From Candidatus Atribacteria bacterium (GTDB lineage Bacteria > Atribacterota > Phoenicimicrobiia > Phoenicimicrobiales > Phoenicimicrobiaceae), in the NCBI GenBank assembly GCA_011056645.1, contig DSEL01000150.1:1-35336 (forward strand): 35,336 nucleotides of DNA, in the 5' to 3' direction. Below are positions 10,067 to 19,355 of the stretch, one piece after another; within the stretch, counting starts at the first letter, position 1, and the number at the start of each line of letters is the position of its first letter. The notes beneath the pieces are model-generated. The model saw only the letters and a list, made by a program, of their open reading frames with translations, was not told where the DNA came from and ran no database searches. The position numbers and the translations under genes are program-made.

Positions 10067-12011
10067 ATATAAATTTCATCAAATGGAATATTTTTCCCTA
10101 TTTAGTAAAGATGATATTTATCTTTATCAAGAAGGAACACACTATCGGTTGTATGAAAAATTAGGAGCACATCAAATAAAATTCAATGAGAGAGAGGGCG
10201 TGCACTTTTCCATATGGGCTCCCAATGCCCAATCAGTTGCGGTTATCGGAGATTTTAATCAATGGCAATCCTATACTCATCCATTAAAGCAAATACATGC
10301 TGACAGTGGTATATGGGAAGGCTTTATCCCCGAAATTGAAAAAGGAATGCGCTATAAATTTCAGATAAAATCCCGGCATAAGGATTATCAAGTTGATAAA
10401 GGAGATCCTTTTGCCTTTTACTGGGAAAAACCACCTAAAACGGCATCAATCATATGGGATTTAGATTACCACTGGCAAGATCAACACTGGATGAGCCATC
10501 GAAAAAGATATAATAACTTAAAAATGCCTTTTTCGGTCTATGAAATACATTTAGGTTCCTGGCGCCAACAACTTGATTCGAGCAATTGTTCTCTGGATTA
10601 CCGAAAATTAGCTCCTATCCTGGCAGATTACGTGAAGCAAGCAGGATTTACCCATGTTGAACTACTTCCGATTATGGAACACCCCTTTTATGGCTCCTGG
10701 GGTTATCAAACCCTGGGATATTTTGCTCCAACCAGCCGTTACGGATCACCTCAAGATTTTATGTATTTTGTTGAATATCTTCATCAACAAGGAATTGGTG
10801 TCATTTTGGATTGGGTACCTTCCCATTTCCCCGGTGATGAATACGGACTGGTTTATTTTGATGGAACCCATCTCTACGAACACGCTGACCCGCAGAAAGG
10901 GTTCCACCCTGACTGGCATAGTTATATCTTTAATTACGGAAGAAACGAGGTTAAAGAGTTTTTAATCAGCAGCGCCCTTTTCTGGTTAGAAAAATACCAT
11001 ATTGACGGCCTGCGGGTAGATGCTGTTGCCTCCATGCTTTACCTGGATTATTCTCGCAAAGAAGGCGAATGGATCCCCAATCAATTCGGGGGAAGAGAAA
11101 ATCTGGAAGCGATTGATTTCATCAAGAAGTTAAATGAAGTTATTTATCAAAATTTCCCAGACGTTCAGATCATCGCCGAAGAATCTACCGCCTGGCCGAT
11201 GGTCTCCCGCCCTATCTATTTAGGTGGTCTCGGATTTGGTATGAAATGGAATATGGGCTGGATGCATGATACACTATCTTATTTTTCCCAAGACCCTATT
11301 TTCCGTAAATACCATCAACAACAACTAACTTTTAGCCTGCTTTATGCTTTTAATGAAAATTTCATCAGCTCTCTATCTCATGATGAAGTTACCCACGGAA
11401 AAAAATCTTTATTAGAAAAAATGCCCGGTGACGATTGGAAAAAATTCGCCAATTTACGCTTACTGTTCGGTTATATGTTTGCTCACCCTGGAAAAAAATT
11501 GCTTTTTATGGGTGGAGAATTTGGACAAAGAAAGGAATGGGACCATGACACCAGCCTTGATTGGCATTTACTTGACTACCCTGATCATCAAGGAATCCTT
11601 AAATGGATCAGTGATTTAAATTTTTTTTATAAGAATGAGAAGGCCCTCTTCCAACTCGATTTTGAACCCCAGGGATTTGAATGGATCGACAACCGTGATT
11701 CGGAGCATTCTGTGTTGATCTTTTTAAGAAAAGGTGAAAAGAAAGATGATCAGATACTGGTGATCTGCAATTTTGTTCCGATTCCCTGGCATCATTACCG
11801 CATTGGTGTGCCGAGTAAAGGAATTTGGGAAGAAAAATTAAATAGTGATGCCATTATTTATGGCGGGAGTGGACAGGGAAATCTCGGTACTGTACAATCA
11901 ACTCCCTTCCCTATTCACGGAAAAGATTACTCTCTTTCCCTTACCCTTCCTCCCTTAGGTATACTTTTTTTAAAAAAGAGAGGGACAATTGATAAGGAGC
12001 AAGTAAAATGA
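10059..12011 (+). CDS. glgB: 1,4-alpha-glucan branching enzyme GlgB
   Basis: This introduces alpha-1,6 branches into the glucan made by GlgE. A CBM48-like N-terminal domain (about 30-135, with [23 protein letters not shown]) precedes the GH13 barrel. VYEIHLGSW is near 160, [17 protein letters not shown] carries the nucleophile D321, [10 protein letters not shown] the acid E374, and [14 protein letters not shown] the third acid D442. [12 protein letters not shown] is a typical GlgB signature. The 650 residues match the common bacterial length, without the extra N-terminal module of the E. coli enzyme. TAGGAGAG precedes the ATG, which lies inside the end of treS-mak. The stop overlaps the next ATG (ATGA), so the three genes are probably translated in tandem. 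Confidence 0.97.
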   Translation: MNKYKFHQMEYFSLFSKDDIYLYQEGTHYRLYEKLGAHQIKFNEREGVHFSIWAPNAQSVAVIGDFNQWQSYTHPLKQIHADSGIWEGFIPEIEKGMRYKFQIKSRHKDYQVDKGDPFAFYWEKPPKTASIIWDLDYHWQDQHWMSHRKRYNNLKMPFSVYEIHLGSWRQQLDSSNCSLDYRKLAPILADYVKQAGFTHVELLPIMEHPFYGSWGYQTLGYFAPTSRYGSPQDFMYFVEYLHQQGIGVILDWVPSHFPGDEYGLVYFDGTHLYEHADPQKGFHPDWHSYIFNYGRNEVKEFLISSALFWLEKYHIDGLRVDAVASMLYLDYSRKEGEWIPNQFGGRENLEAIDFIKKLNEVIYQNFPDVQIIAEESTAWPMVSRPIYLGGLGFGMKWNMGWMHDTLSYFSQDPIFRKYHQQQLTFSLLYAFNENFISSLSHDEVTHGKKSLLEKMPGDDWKKFANLRLLFGYMFAHPGKKLLFMGGEFGQRKEWDHDTSLDWHLLDYPDHQGILKWISDLNFFYKNEKALFQLDFEPQGFEWIDNRDSEHSVLIFLRKGEKKDDQILVICNFVPIPWHHYRIGVPSKGIWEEKLNSDAIIYGGSGQGNLGTVQSTPFPIHGKDYSLSLTLPPLGILFLKKRGTIDKEQVK

Positions 12012-14449
12012 ACCAAAACCAAAAAAAATATATCTGTATTCATGGTCATTTTTATCAACCGCCCCGGGAAAATCCCTGGTTAGAGGAAGTTGAGCTACAA
12101 GATTCTGCCTACCCTTTTCATGATTGGAATGAAAGAATTTCCGAAGAATGCTACAAAGGGAATAGCACTTCGCGTATTTTGGACAAACAAGGAAATATTA
12201 TTAAAATTATGAATAATTATTCCCGTATTAGTTTTAATTTTGGCCCAACTCTTCTTTCCTGGATGGAAAAACATCAACCTGAAATTTATCAAGCTGTTTT
12301 AGAGGCGGATAAAATAAGTCAGGAACGCTACCATGGTCATGGTTCTGCAATTGCCCAAATCTATAATCATATTATTATGCCGCTTGCCAATGACCGGGAT
12401 AAATATACCCAGATTTACTGGGGCATCAAAGATTTTCAGTCCCGTTTCGGCCGATTTCCCGAAGGGATGTGGTTATCGGAAACAGCGGTGGATTATCGAA
12501 CCCTGGAAATCATGGCAGAACTGGGGATTCAATTTACCATTCTTGCCCCACATCAAGCCAAAAAAATTCGTAAAATGGGGAAAGATACCCCCTGGCAAGA
12601 AGTTAAACAGACAAACCTTAATTGCAAGCAACCTTATCTGTGTCATCTCCCTTCAGGAAAATCAATTCATCTTTTTTTCTATAATGGGCCAATTTCCCAT
12701 GAGGTAAGTTTTGGAGATATTTTAAGTAATGGTGAAAAACTGGCTAATCGCTTACTCATTTCCTTTTCCCAAGATAATACTCAACCGGAACTAGTCCATA
12801 TTGCAACAGACGGTGAAACTTACGGTCACCATCATCGCTTTGGTGATATGGCTCTGGCATATTGTTTACAATATCTTGAAAAAAACAAAACAGCTGCCCT
12901 CACCAATTACGGAGAATACTTAGAATTTTACCCCCCTAATTATGAAGTGGAAATTGTAGAAAATACCTCCTGGAGTTGTACCCACGGGATTGAACGATGG
13001 CGAAATGATTGCGGCTGTAATAGCGGTATGCACACTAATTGGCATCAAAAATGGAGAAAGCCCTTGAGAGAAGCAATGGATTGGCTAAGAGATCAAACCA
13101 TTAACATCTTTGAACAAAAAGCTTCCGCCTATTTTAAAGATATATGGCAAGCAAGAAACGAATATATTTCAGTTATTTTAAATCGAAACTCAGACCATAT
13201 CGAAACTTTTTTAGGGGAATACAGTTCCCATCTGCTTAATCCAGGAGAAAAAACAAATGCACTGACCTTATTAGAGATGCAGAGAAATGCGATGCTTATG
13301 TACACCAGCTGTGGTTGGTTTTTTAACGAAATTTCCGGTATTGAGACTATCCAGATCTTAGAATATGCCGCTCGCTGTATTCAGCTTATTCAAAGATTTA
13401 CCGATCATTCTCCGGAAGAAGAATATTTAAAAATACTGGAACAGGCTCCCAGTAATATATCGCGTTACCAAAACGGAGCCAAAATTTATCAGTCATTAAT
13501 CAAGCCGATAATGGTTGACCTATTAAGAGTAGCTGCCCATTATGCCATATCTTCTCTCTTTGACGGTTATCAAAATAGTATTTTTTGTTATCAAATCACC
13601 CAAAAAAAAATAAATCGCTTGGGGAGTGGCAAATTAAAAATGGCTATCGGCGAGACAAATATCCGATCAGAAGTCACCTGGGAAGAAGATAAATTTTGTT
13701 TTGCCGTACTCTATTTAGGAGATCATAACGTCAACGGTGGAGTAAAACGCTATCAAGATGAAAAAACTTATGACGCCATGCAAAATGAAATAAGTAAAGC
13801 TCTTAATTTAGGAGATGTGACAGCTATCATTAGATTAATGGATCAGTATTTTGGTTCTAACAATTATTCATTATGGTATCTGTTTAAGGATGAGCAAAGA
13901 AAAGTAATTGGGGAAATCATGAATCTCAGCTTGGAAAAAACTAACGCTAACCTTCATCAGATCTACCTGGAAAATTACACCATGCTAAACTTCTTAAAAC
14001 AGTTAAATATTCCTATTCTTCCACCACTTTCCTTTATTACCGCCTACGAAAATAATCAAGAATTGCTGGATTTATTTTCCCGGGAAGTCATTGATCTCAC
14101 TAAATTAAAGGAATTAGTCCAGGAAGTTCAAGACTCATCCATTTCCTTTGATCATGCTACTTTAGGATACAGAATAAGTACCTGGATCAGCCAATCTTTA
14201 GGTAGTTTACAGGTGAATTTAAACAGCTTGGATAAGATTATTCAAATCATTGAGGTTCTTAATATTATAAAACCACTTACTTTACAGCTTCATCTGTGGA
14301 AAGCTCAGAATTTATTCTTTGAATTATATCAACAAGAAGAAATGAAGATAATTCAGGAAAAAGCTGCAAAAAGTGATGAAGAAAATCAAAAATGGCTATC
14401 CCAATTTAAACAATTAGGCACTATTCTTCATATTGAGATATCTTGGTAA
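12008..14449 (+). CDS. GH57 family glycoside hydrolase with DUF3536 C-terminal region
   Basis: This 813-residue protein belongs to the GH57-plus-DUF3536 family (the COG1449 type, loosely called alpha-amylase/alpha-mannosidase). GH57 motifs seen: [15 protein letters not shown] at 12-27, [16 protein letters not shown] with likely nucleophile E158, and [17 protein letters not shown] with likely acid D268. [14 protein letters not shown] and a long helical region from about 350 to the end, including [13 protein letters not shown], match the DUF3536 part as I remember it. Activity on alpha-glucans is inferred from the neighbours; debranching, branching or amylase activity are all possible, and this subfamily is poorly characterised. 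AAGGAG lies 8 bases before the ATG, which overlaps the glgB stop by 4 bases. Confidence 0.88.
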   Translation: MNQNQKKYICIHGHFYQPPRENPWLEEVELQDSAYPFHDWNERISEECYKGNSTSRILDKQGNIIKIMNNYSRISFNFGPTLLSWMEKHQPEIYQAVLEADKISQERYHGHGSAIAQIYNHIIMPLANDRDKYTQIYWGIKDFQSRFGRFPEGMWLSETAVDYRTLEIMAELGIQFTILAPHQAKKIRKMGKDTPWQEVKQTNLNCKQPYLCHLPSGKSIHLFFYNGPISHEVSFGDILSNGEKLANRLLISFSQDNTQPELVHIATDGETYGHHHRFGDMALAYCLQYLEKNKTAALTNYGEYLEFYPPNYEVEIVENTSWSCTHGIERWRNDCGCNSGMHTNWHQKWRKPLREAMDWLRDQTINIFEQKASAYFKDIWQARNEYISVILNRNSDHIETFLGEYSSHLLNPGEKTNALTLLEMQRNAMLMYTSCGWFFNEISGIETIQILEYAARCIQLIQRFTDHSPEEEYLKILEQAPSNISRYQNGAKIYQSLIKPIMVDLLRVAAHYAISSLFDGYQNSIFCYQITQKKINRLGSGKLKMAIGETNIRSEVTWEEDKFCFAVLYLGDHNVNGGVKRYQDEKTYDAMQNEISKALNLGDVTAIIRLMDQYFGSNNYSLWYLFKDEQRKVIGEIMNLSLEKTNANLHQIYLENYTMLNFLKQLNIPILPPLSFITAYENNQELLDLFSREVIDLTKLKELVQEVQDSSISFDHATLGYRISTWISQSLGSLQVNLNSLDKIIQIIEVLNIIKPLTLQLHLWKAQNLFFELYQQEEMKIIQEKAAKSDEENQKWLSQFKQLGTILHIEISW

Positions 14450-14563
14450 TGAAAATTTTGTTGATATCTTTTCAAAGTTCGTTAAATCATTTCCTGCCGG
14501 TGGAAAACAAATTAATTATTTTTCTGTAACCCTAATTTTCGGTAATAAGGATTATTGGTAAAA

Positions 14564-16072
14564 ATGGACGAAAGATACAGTGGTATTTTAATGCATATTT
14601 CTTCTTTACCATCAGAGTATGGTATCGGAGATTTGGGACCACATGCTTATAAATTCATTGATTTATTAGCTAAAAACAATCAAAGTTTTTGGCAAATTTT
14701 ACCTTTAAACCCAACTGAACAAAAATATGACAATTCCCCTTATCATTCCTTTGCTACTTTTGCCGGAAATCCCCTTTTTATCAGCCCCGAGTTACTCTAT
14801 CAAGATGGCTTTCTAAAAAAAGAGGAGACTATTAATTGTTTTTCACCTCAAAAAAAAGATATCGATTTTAAGCGAATTTATGTTCTTAAAAAAAATTTAT
14901 TTGATAAATCCTATCAGAAATTTCTCAAATTAGTGAAATATCAGGGAGAGTTTCAAGAGTTTTGCCAGCAAAATTTATTTTGGCTGGAAGATTACGCCCT
15001 TTTTCAATCACTCAAGTCCCATTTTAAAGGAAAATCATGGAGTCAGTGGCCTTCAGAAATTAAAAATAGACACCAAGCCACAATTCAAAAATTAAAGAAA
15101 GAGCTGGCACCAGAAATGGATCGGGAAAAATTTATACAATTCCTCTTTTTTCATCAATGGGATCAATTAAGAGATTACTGTCAGAAAAAAAATATTAAAA
15201 TAATCGGGGACCTACCTATTTACGTTACCTATAACAGCATGGATGTCTGGTGTCATCCTCAACTCTTTAAATTAGATCGGGATAAGCAACAAATTTATCA
15301 AGCCGGGGTCCCTCCGGATTATTTCAGCAAGACTGGGCAACTTTGGGGGAATCCAGTCTATTATTGGGAAGAACATTATAAAGAAAAATATGCCTGGTGG
15401 ATCCAGCGAATTAAACATTATCTTCAAATGTTCGATCTTTTAAGAATTGATCATTTTAGGGGATTAGTGTCTTATTGGGAAGTTCCTTCTAAGGAAAAAA
15501 CCGCTATTCTCGGTCAATGGGTAACGGTTCCCACGGAAAGTTTTTTAACGCATCTGATCAATCGATTTCCCCATGCTCCTTTTATTGCCGAAGATCTGGG
15601 TGATATTACAGAAGATGTCAGATCAATAATAAAAAAATGGCGTTTTCCGGGAATGCGGGTCTTAATTTTTGCTTTTGGGAATAATTTTCCACGCAGTATT
15701 CATCTGCCTCACCATTATGAGCCTGATTGTGTGGTTTATACCGGAACTCATGATAATAATACCATCCAAGGATGGCAATCAGAAGAATTAACCCAAAATC
15801 AGAAAAAAAATATCACGCGGTATTTAGGGAAAAAGATTAATTTTGCAGAAATTCACTGGGAATTTATTCGTATAGCCCAAGCCTCAGTGGCTTTTTTAGC
15901 TATAACCCCGGTTCAGGATGTGTTAGGATTGGGAAAAGAGGCAAGAATGAATAACCCCGCCTCTCCACAAAATAACTGGCAATGGAGAATAACACCTCAA
16001 CAAATATTAAAACTGGAACAGACTGAAATGCCAAAATTAAAAGATCTAAGCATTATTTATAATAGAAAATAA
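14564..16072 (+). CDS. malQ: 4-alpha-glucanotransferase (amylomaltase, GH77)
   Basis: This transfers glucan segments between maltodextrins, releasing glucose and making chains long enough for phosphorylase. The start region RYSGILMHISSLPSEYGIGDLG is typical of GH77. Catalytic residues, numbered from this ATG: nucleophile D296 in LLRIDHFRG, acid E343 in FIAEDLGDIT and D397 in YTGTHDNNTIQGW. IGDLPIYVTYNSMDVW and the WGNPVYYWEEH segment are also family hallmarks. The total of 502 residues is normal. The reading frame also opens at a TTG at 14555, only 4 bases after AAGG; the ATG has a 13-base gap to the same site, so the start is not settled. The 114-base gap after the GH57 gene shows no clear terminator, so it is probably the last gene of the operon. 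Confidence 0.95.
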   Translation: MDERYSGILMHISSLPSEYGIGDLGPHAYKFIDLLAKNNQSFWQILPLNPTEQKYDNSPYHSFATFAGNPLFISPELLYQDGFLKKEETINCFSPQKKDIDFKRIYVLKKNLFDKSYQKFLKLVKYQGEFQEFCQQNLFWLEDYALFQSLKSHFKGKSWSQWPSEIKNRHQATIQKLKKELAPEMDREKFIQFLFFHQWDQLRDYCQKKNIKIIGDLPIYVTYNSMDVWCHPQLFKLDRDKQQIYQAGVPPDYFSKTGQLWGNPVYYWEEHYKEKYAWWIQRIKHYLQMFDLLRIDHFRGLVSYWEVPSKEKTAILGQWVTVPTESFLTHLINRFPHAPFIAEDLGDITEDVRSIIKKWRFPGMRVLIFAFGNNFPRSIHLPHHYEPDCVVYTGTHDNNTIQGWQSEELTQNQKKNITRYLGKKINFAEIHWEFIRIAQASVAFLAITPVQDVLGLGKEARMNNPASPQNNWQWRITPQQILKLEQTEMPKLKDLSIIYNRK

Positions 16073-16092
16073 TAATGATTTTTCTAAACTTT

Positions 16093-17325
16093 TTATTTTA
16101 TACTATTAAATAAATTTAAATAATCTTTTAGCAAGCGAGTAATTAGGAAATTCTTTCGTACATATTCTTTTCCTGAAGTACCCATCTTCTTTGCGCTTTC
16201 CGGATCTTTCAAAAGATGCAGAACTCTTTCAGCACATTCAGAAATATCGCCCACCAAGAATCCTGTGCGCCGGTTATCTACTTGTAAAGGGATACCACCT
16301 ACATTAGCCGCCACCACGGGTTTCCCCTTCCATAATGCCTCGGTAATCACTAATCCGAATCCCTCTCTTAAGGATTTCTGAATAATTACATCTGAAGCTC
16401 TCTGAAAAGCATTAACCTCCAGATTACCTACTCCGTTTAAATTAGAAAGAAGATGTATATCGTAATCTTCGCCTGCATGTCGGGCAGTCTTTTCATAATA
16501 TTCCCATCCCTCGGGATCCTCATTAGTGATGGAAGCAATGAGTACCAATTGTACATCTCTTATTTCCTTCTTTACCATTCTATACATATCAATAACTCCC
16601 AAAGGATCTTTCCAGGGATCAAATCTGGAAACTTGAGTAATAATCGGCCTATTCGGATCTACTTTATAGTTTCTTACAATATTTTCAATCTCTTCCTGAT
16701 CTAAATCCCTATTCTTGGGATTTAAGGGATCTATAGCCGGAGGGATTACGGCAATATTTTTTAATTTAAGATCATCTTTTATATATTCTTTTAAAGTAAA
16801 TATAGCAGCATCGTGCTTTTCTATGAGCCGCTTGGTAAATTCCCATATTTTTTTCTGAGCATTGGTGGGATCAATATGAGACCGCCAAATCCATTTACCT
16901 TTTTTCTCTTTTCGATAATTCAATATTGCCATCGGTTGAATATCGTGAATGACTACAAAATCATATTGCCCCTCAAACAGCTTCTCGTTTAGTTGATTAT
17001 TCTTTAAAAATATTTCTTTCATTTCTTTGGTAAAGGGAATATCCATTCCCTGTAAGCCATTATGCATACTTTTAGTTACATTGAAAAAATCATCAGATCC
17101 TTTTATTAACTGCCATTCAACCTCCATCCCTACATCTTTCATTAATGGTACTAAGGTGGATAGGATCTCCGCCACGCTTCCACTTAAGGATGTGTTATTT
17201 ATATGAACTATCTTTTTCCCTTGTAAGGGTAAAGCTAATTTTTTTATGCTTTCAATTTCTTCTTTTCCGGTAATATTGATATAATCATTAATTGATTTCC
17301 TATCGGTTTTTACAATTTCTAACAT
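16093..17325 (-). CDS. treT: Trehalose glycosyltransferring synthase TreT (GT4)
   Basis: This reversibly joins nucleotide-glucose and glucose to give trehalose, as characterised in Thermococcales and some bacteria. The 410-residue product has GKKIVHINNTSLSGSVAEIL near the N-terminus (acceptor side), VVIHDIQPMA, WRSHIDP, then the GT-B donor half with ITQVSRFDPWKDP, and QKSLREGFGLVITEALWKGKPVVAANVGGIP containing the E-x7-E retaining-GT4 signature. I start at the ATG at 17325 because AGGAGG lies 6 bases before it; the frame is open a further 11 codons upstream without support. It converges on malQ with a 20-base gap and no obvious terminator. Other GT4 sucrose/trehalose-type synthases are possible but the match to TreT is good. 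Confidence 0.85.
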   Translation of the reverse strand: MLEIVKTDRKSINDYINITGKEEIESIKKLALPLQGKKIVHINNTSLSGSVAEILSTLVPLMKDVGMEVEWQLIKGSDDFFNVTKSMHNGLQGMDIPFTKEMKEIFLKNNQLNEKLFEGQYDFVVIHDIQPMAILNYRKEKKGKWIWRSHIDPTNAQKKIWEFTKRLIEKHDAAIFTLKEYIKDDLKLKNIAVIPPAIDPLNPKNRDLDQEEIENIVRNYKVDPNRPIITQVSRFDPWKDPLGVIDMYRMVKKEIRDVQLVLIASITNEDPEGWEYYEKTARHAGEDYDIHLLSNLNGVGNLEVNAFQRASDVIIQKSLREGFGLVITEALWKGKPVVAANVGGIPLQVDNRRTGFLVGDISECAERVLHLLKDPESAKKMGTSGKEYVRKNFLITRLLKDYLNLFNSIK

Positions 17326-17410
17326 ATTTTTCCTCCTTCGCCTATAGTTACAACGCACCGTCTCTCTACTCTATTAAATTCAAAACTTATTTAAACAGTA
17401 TCTGGTGTAG

Positions 17411-17480
17411 AGGTCAGATTTATCCGATCCGTGTTTTTTTAGGTAACTTTCCTGGCGGGTTCAATAAATCGAACTCCCTA
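17411..17480. repeat. Composite two-hairpin palindromic repeat, degenerate copy
   Basis: GGTCAGATTTATCCGATCC and, about 25 bases on, GGGTTCAATAAATCGAACTC each form an imperfect hairpin. Both units reappear in the same order and spacing at 25910-25976, where they are perfect palindromes. A T-run (17433-17440) follows the first hairpin in both copies. It lies between the start of treT and the end of the DNA glycosylase gene. No function is evident; a dispersed palindromic unit is the simplest reading. Confidence 0.7.
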
Positions 17481-17506
17481 CCTCTTTGGCACCATCCGCT
17501 AATCAT

Positions 17507-17583
17507 ATTCTGACTTCTGAATTCTGACTCCTAATTTCTCTCTTCTTTACTATTCACCAACGACTATTCACTATTCACTATTT
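17507..17583. repeat. Short-word tandem repeat region (7-bp words)
   Basis: It opens with variants of one 7-base word (ATTCTGACTTCTGAATTCTG, then ACTCCTAATT) and ends with ATTCACT copies (TATTCACTATTCACTATT). The last part supplies the final codons and stop of the DNA glycosylase gene. The spacer 17326-17570 contains only this, the composite repeat and the treT ribosome binding site. Confidence 0.6.
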
Positions 17584-18224
17584 AAAAAAGCAATCGGACA
17601 CTTGTTACAATCCGGATTCTTACTGGTACAGATTGTCTTTCCGAGTAAGACAATCTGCGCGTGAAATTCGTTAAATAATTCTACATCCCTGTCTATATTA
17701 TTGATGAAAAATTCCTGTATCTGGGAGTATGTAGAATCTTTCGAAATGAGCTTATGACGGGAAAATATTCTTTTTGTATAGGCATCAACTACAAAAAATG
17801 CTTTCTTCCCGGCATACAATAATATACTATCTGCTGTTTCCGGACCGATTCCATTTACCTTTAACAATTTTTCTCTTAATTCTCCATCATCACCTTCAAA
17901 CATCTTCTCGCAAGAACCATCAAAATCAGTAATGAATAAGTTTAAAAAATTTTTTAATCTTTGGGCTTTAACATTAAAATAACCGCAAGATTTAAGCAAA
18001 TGAGCTAATTCTTTCTGTTCCATATAATAAAGTTTTTTAGGTTTTAATAAATCATCTTTTCTTAAATTATTGATTACTTTTTCCACATTACTCCAGGAAG
18101 TGTTTTGAGTAAGAATTGCGCCCACCATTACCTCAAAGGGAGTAACTCCCGGCCACCAGTGTAATGGTCCAAAATAATGATATAAGCTGTTATAAATTTT
18201 TGACAAAATATACCTTTTTTGCAT
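17571..18224 (-). CDS. HhH-GPD superfamily DNA glycosylase (endonuclease III-like, COG2231 type)
   Basis: A base-excision repair glycosylase of 217 residues. A helix-hairpin-helix VNGIGPETAD (123-132) and the catalytic aspartate D147 in FFVVDAYTKRIF are clear. The lysine that makes endonuclease III a lyase is replaced by E129, as in monofunctional COG2231/MagIII-like enzymes, so simple base removal, perhaps of alkylated bases, is likely. The C-terminal iron-sulfur pattern C-x6-C-x2-C is present (C199, C206, C209), but the expected fourth cysteine five residues later is N215, and the protein ends two residues on, in codons made of the intergenic 7-bp repeat. TTAGGCAAAG precedes the ATG. Whether the cluster still forms is doubtful. 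Confidence 0.85.
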   Translation of the reverse strand: MQKRYILSKIYNSLYHYFGPLHWWPGVTPFEVMVGAILTQNTSWSNVEKVINNLRKDDLLKPKKLYYMEQKELAHLLKSCGYFNVKAQRLKNFLNLFITDFDGSCEKMFEGDDGELREKLLKVNGIGPETADSILLYAGKKAFFVVDAYTKRIFSRHKLISKDSTYSQIQEFFINNIDRDVELFNEFHAQIVLLGKTICTSKNPDCNKCPIAFLNSE

Positions 18225-18236
18225 CTTTGCCTAATT

Positions 18237-18251
18237 ATTCACCAATTCACC
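18237..18251. repeat. Short octamer repeat, two copies
   Basis: ATTCACCAATTCACC is two copies of the ATTCACCR word seen in the larger arrays at 25118 and 25843. It sits just upstream of the DNA glycosylase start, in the 65-base gap to the M42 peptidase gene. Confidence 0.45.
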
Positions 18252-18289
18252 TCTTGGCTTCTTTTTCTCACTATTATTTATTCGCTAAA

Positions 18290-19333
18290 TCAAAATTCTT
18301 CCTTGTGAACATTTTCCAAAAATTTGCAGATTAAATTGATAGAACTCTCAACATCCTCTTTGTGGCACATCTCTACCACTGAATGAATATACCTGGTAGG
18401 AATAGAAAGAGTACAGGCAGGTACTCCGGATTTACTCCTTTGTATTGCTCCCGCATCAGTGCCTCCCCCCAATAATATGTCTGTCTGGTATTTGATTTTG
18501 TTTTCATCCGCTAATTTCCTTAAGAAATCAACCAGTTTCTTATTCGAAATAGTATAAGAATCCATTAAAGATATGGCTGTTCCTCCTCCTAAAGTTGTAG
18601 CAACTTCCTCTTCTTTGGTCCCCGGGATGTCTGAGGCAATGGTAACATCAAGGGCAATACCTACATCAGGCTCAACAGCAAACGAAGAAACAGTAGCTCC
18701 TCTAACCCCTACTTCTTCCTGAACAGTTGCCACAGCATATATATCAACATAACAGTCTTTAATTCTTTTTAATGCCTCAATCATAACATATACTCCCGCT
18801 CTGTCATCTAATGCCTTAGCAGTGATTATTTTTTTATTTAATTCCATAAAATTCCTATCTAAAGTGATAAAGTCTCCCTTTTTTACTATCTTGGAAACTT
18901 CATCTTTCTTCATGCCTACATCTATAAAAAGATCTTTAATTTGGGGTAGTTTTTTTCTCTCTTCCTCGCTTAAAATATGAATAGGCCTGGTGCCTATTAC
19001 TCCCCCGATATCTTTCGCTCCATGAACCACTACTCGTTGAGCTATTAGAGTTTTAGGATCAAAACCCCCAACCGGAGCGAACCTTAAAAAACCATCTTTA
19101 TCAATAAAACTAACCATAAAGCCGATCTCATCCATATGGGCAGCAAGCATCACTTTTTTAGGAGTAGGTTTACCCGATATCTTTTTTGCTTTTTTTATCC
19201 CGATAATATTTCCTAATTTATCAATTTTTACCACATCAGTTACTTTTTCTAACTCTTCCTTAATAACCTCGCGGATCCTCTCCTCATAACCCGAGATTCC
19301 CGGTGTTTCACATAATTTTTTGAATAAATTCAA
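18290..19333 (-). CDS. M42 family metallopeptidase (glutamyl/deblocking aminopeptidase type)
   Basis: A cytosolic dinuclear-metal aminopeptidase, usually forming a dodecameric tetrahedral particle that trims peptides. Ligand and catalytic motifs in order: MLAAHMDEIGFMV (first metal histidine), AKALDDRAGV (bridging aspartate), VQEEVGVRGA (catalytic and metal glutamates), GIALDVTIASD (aspartate) and IPTRYIHSVVE (last histidine). Length 347 residues is normal. The start is TTG at 19333, supported by AGGAGG 9 bases upstream; no in-frame ATG is near. The 20-bp inverted repeat at 19357-19399 lies just before this ribosome binding site. Substrate specificity cannot be read from the sequence. Confidence 0.93.
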   Translation of the reverse strand: MNLFKKLCETPGISGYEERIREVIKEELEKVTDVVKIDKLGNIIGIKKAKKISGKPTPKKVMLAAHMDEIGFMVSFIDKDGFLRFAPVGGFDPKTLIAQRVVVHGAKDIGGVIGTRPIHILSEEERKKLPQIKDLFIDVGMKKDEVSKIVKKGDFITLDRNFMELNKKIITAKALDDRAGVYVMIEALKRIKDCYVDIYAVATVQEEVGVRGATVSSFAVEPDVGIALDVTIASDIPGTKEEEVATTLGGGTAISLMDSYTISNKKLVDFLRKLADENKIKYQTDILLGGGTDAGAIQRSKSGVPACTLSIPTRYIHSVVEMCHKEDVESSINLICKFLENVHKEEF

Positions 19334-19355
19334 TTTCTTTTTCCTCCTTTAATTC

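Noticed and set aside
12333-12707. 124-codon plus-strand frame inside the GH57 gene
   Set aside because: It is an out-of-frame shadow of the GH57 catalytic domain, whose motifs are intact in the main frame.
16073-16092. Terminator between convergent malQ and treT
   Set aside because: The 20-base gap and its surroundings are T-rich but contain no hairpin.
17292-17513. 73-codon plus-strand frame across the treT start and composite repeat
   Set aside because: It runs antisense to treT and through repeat DNA; no ribosome binding site and no family resemblance.
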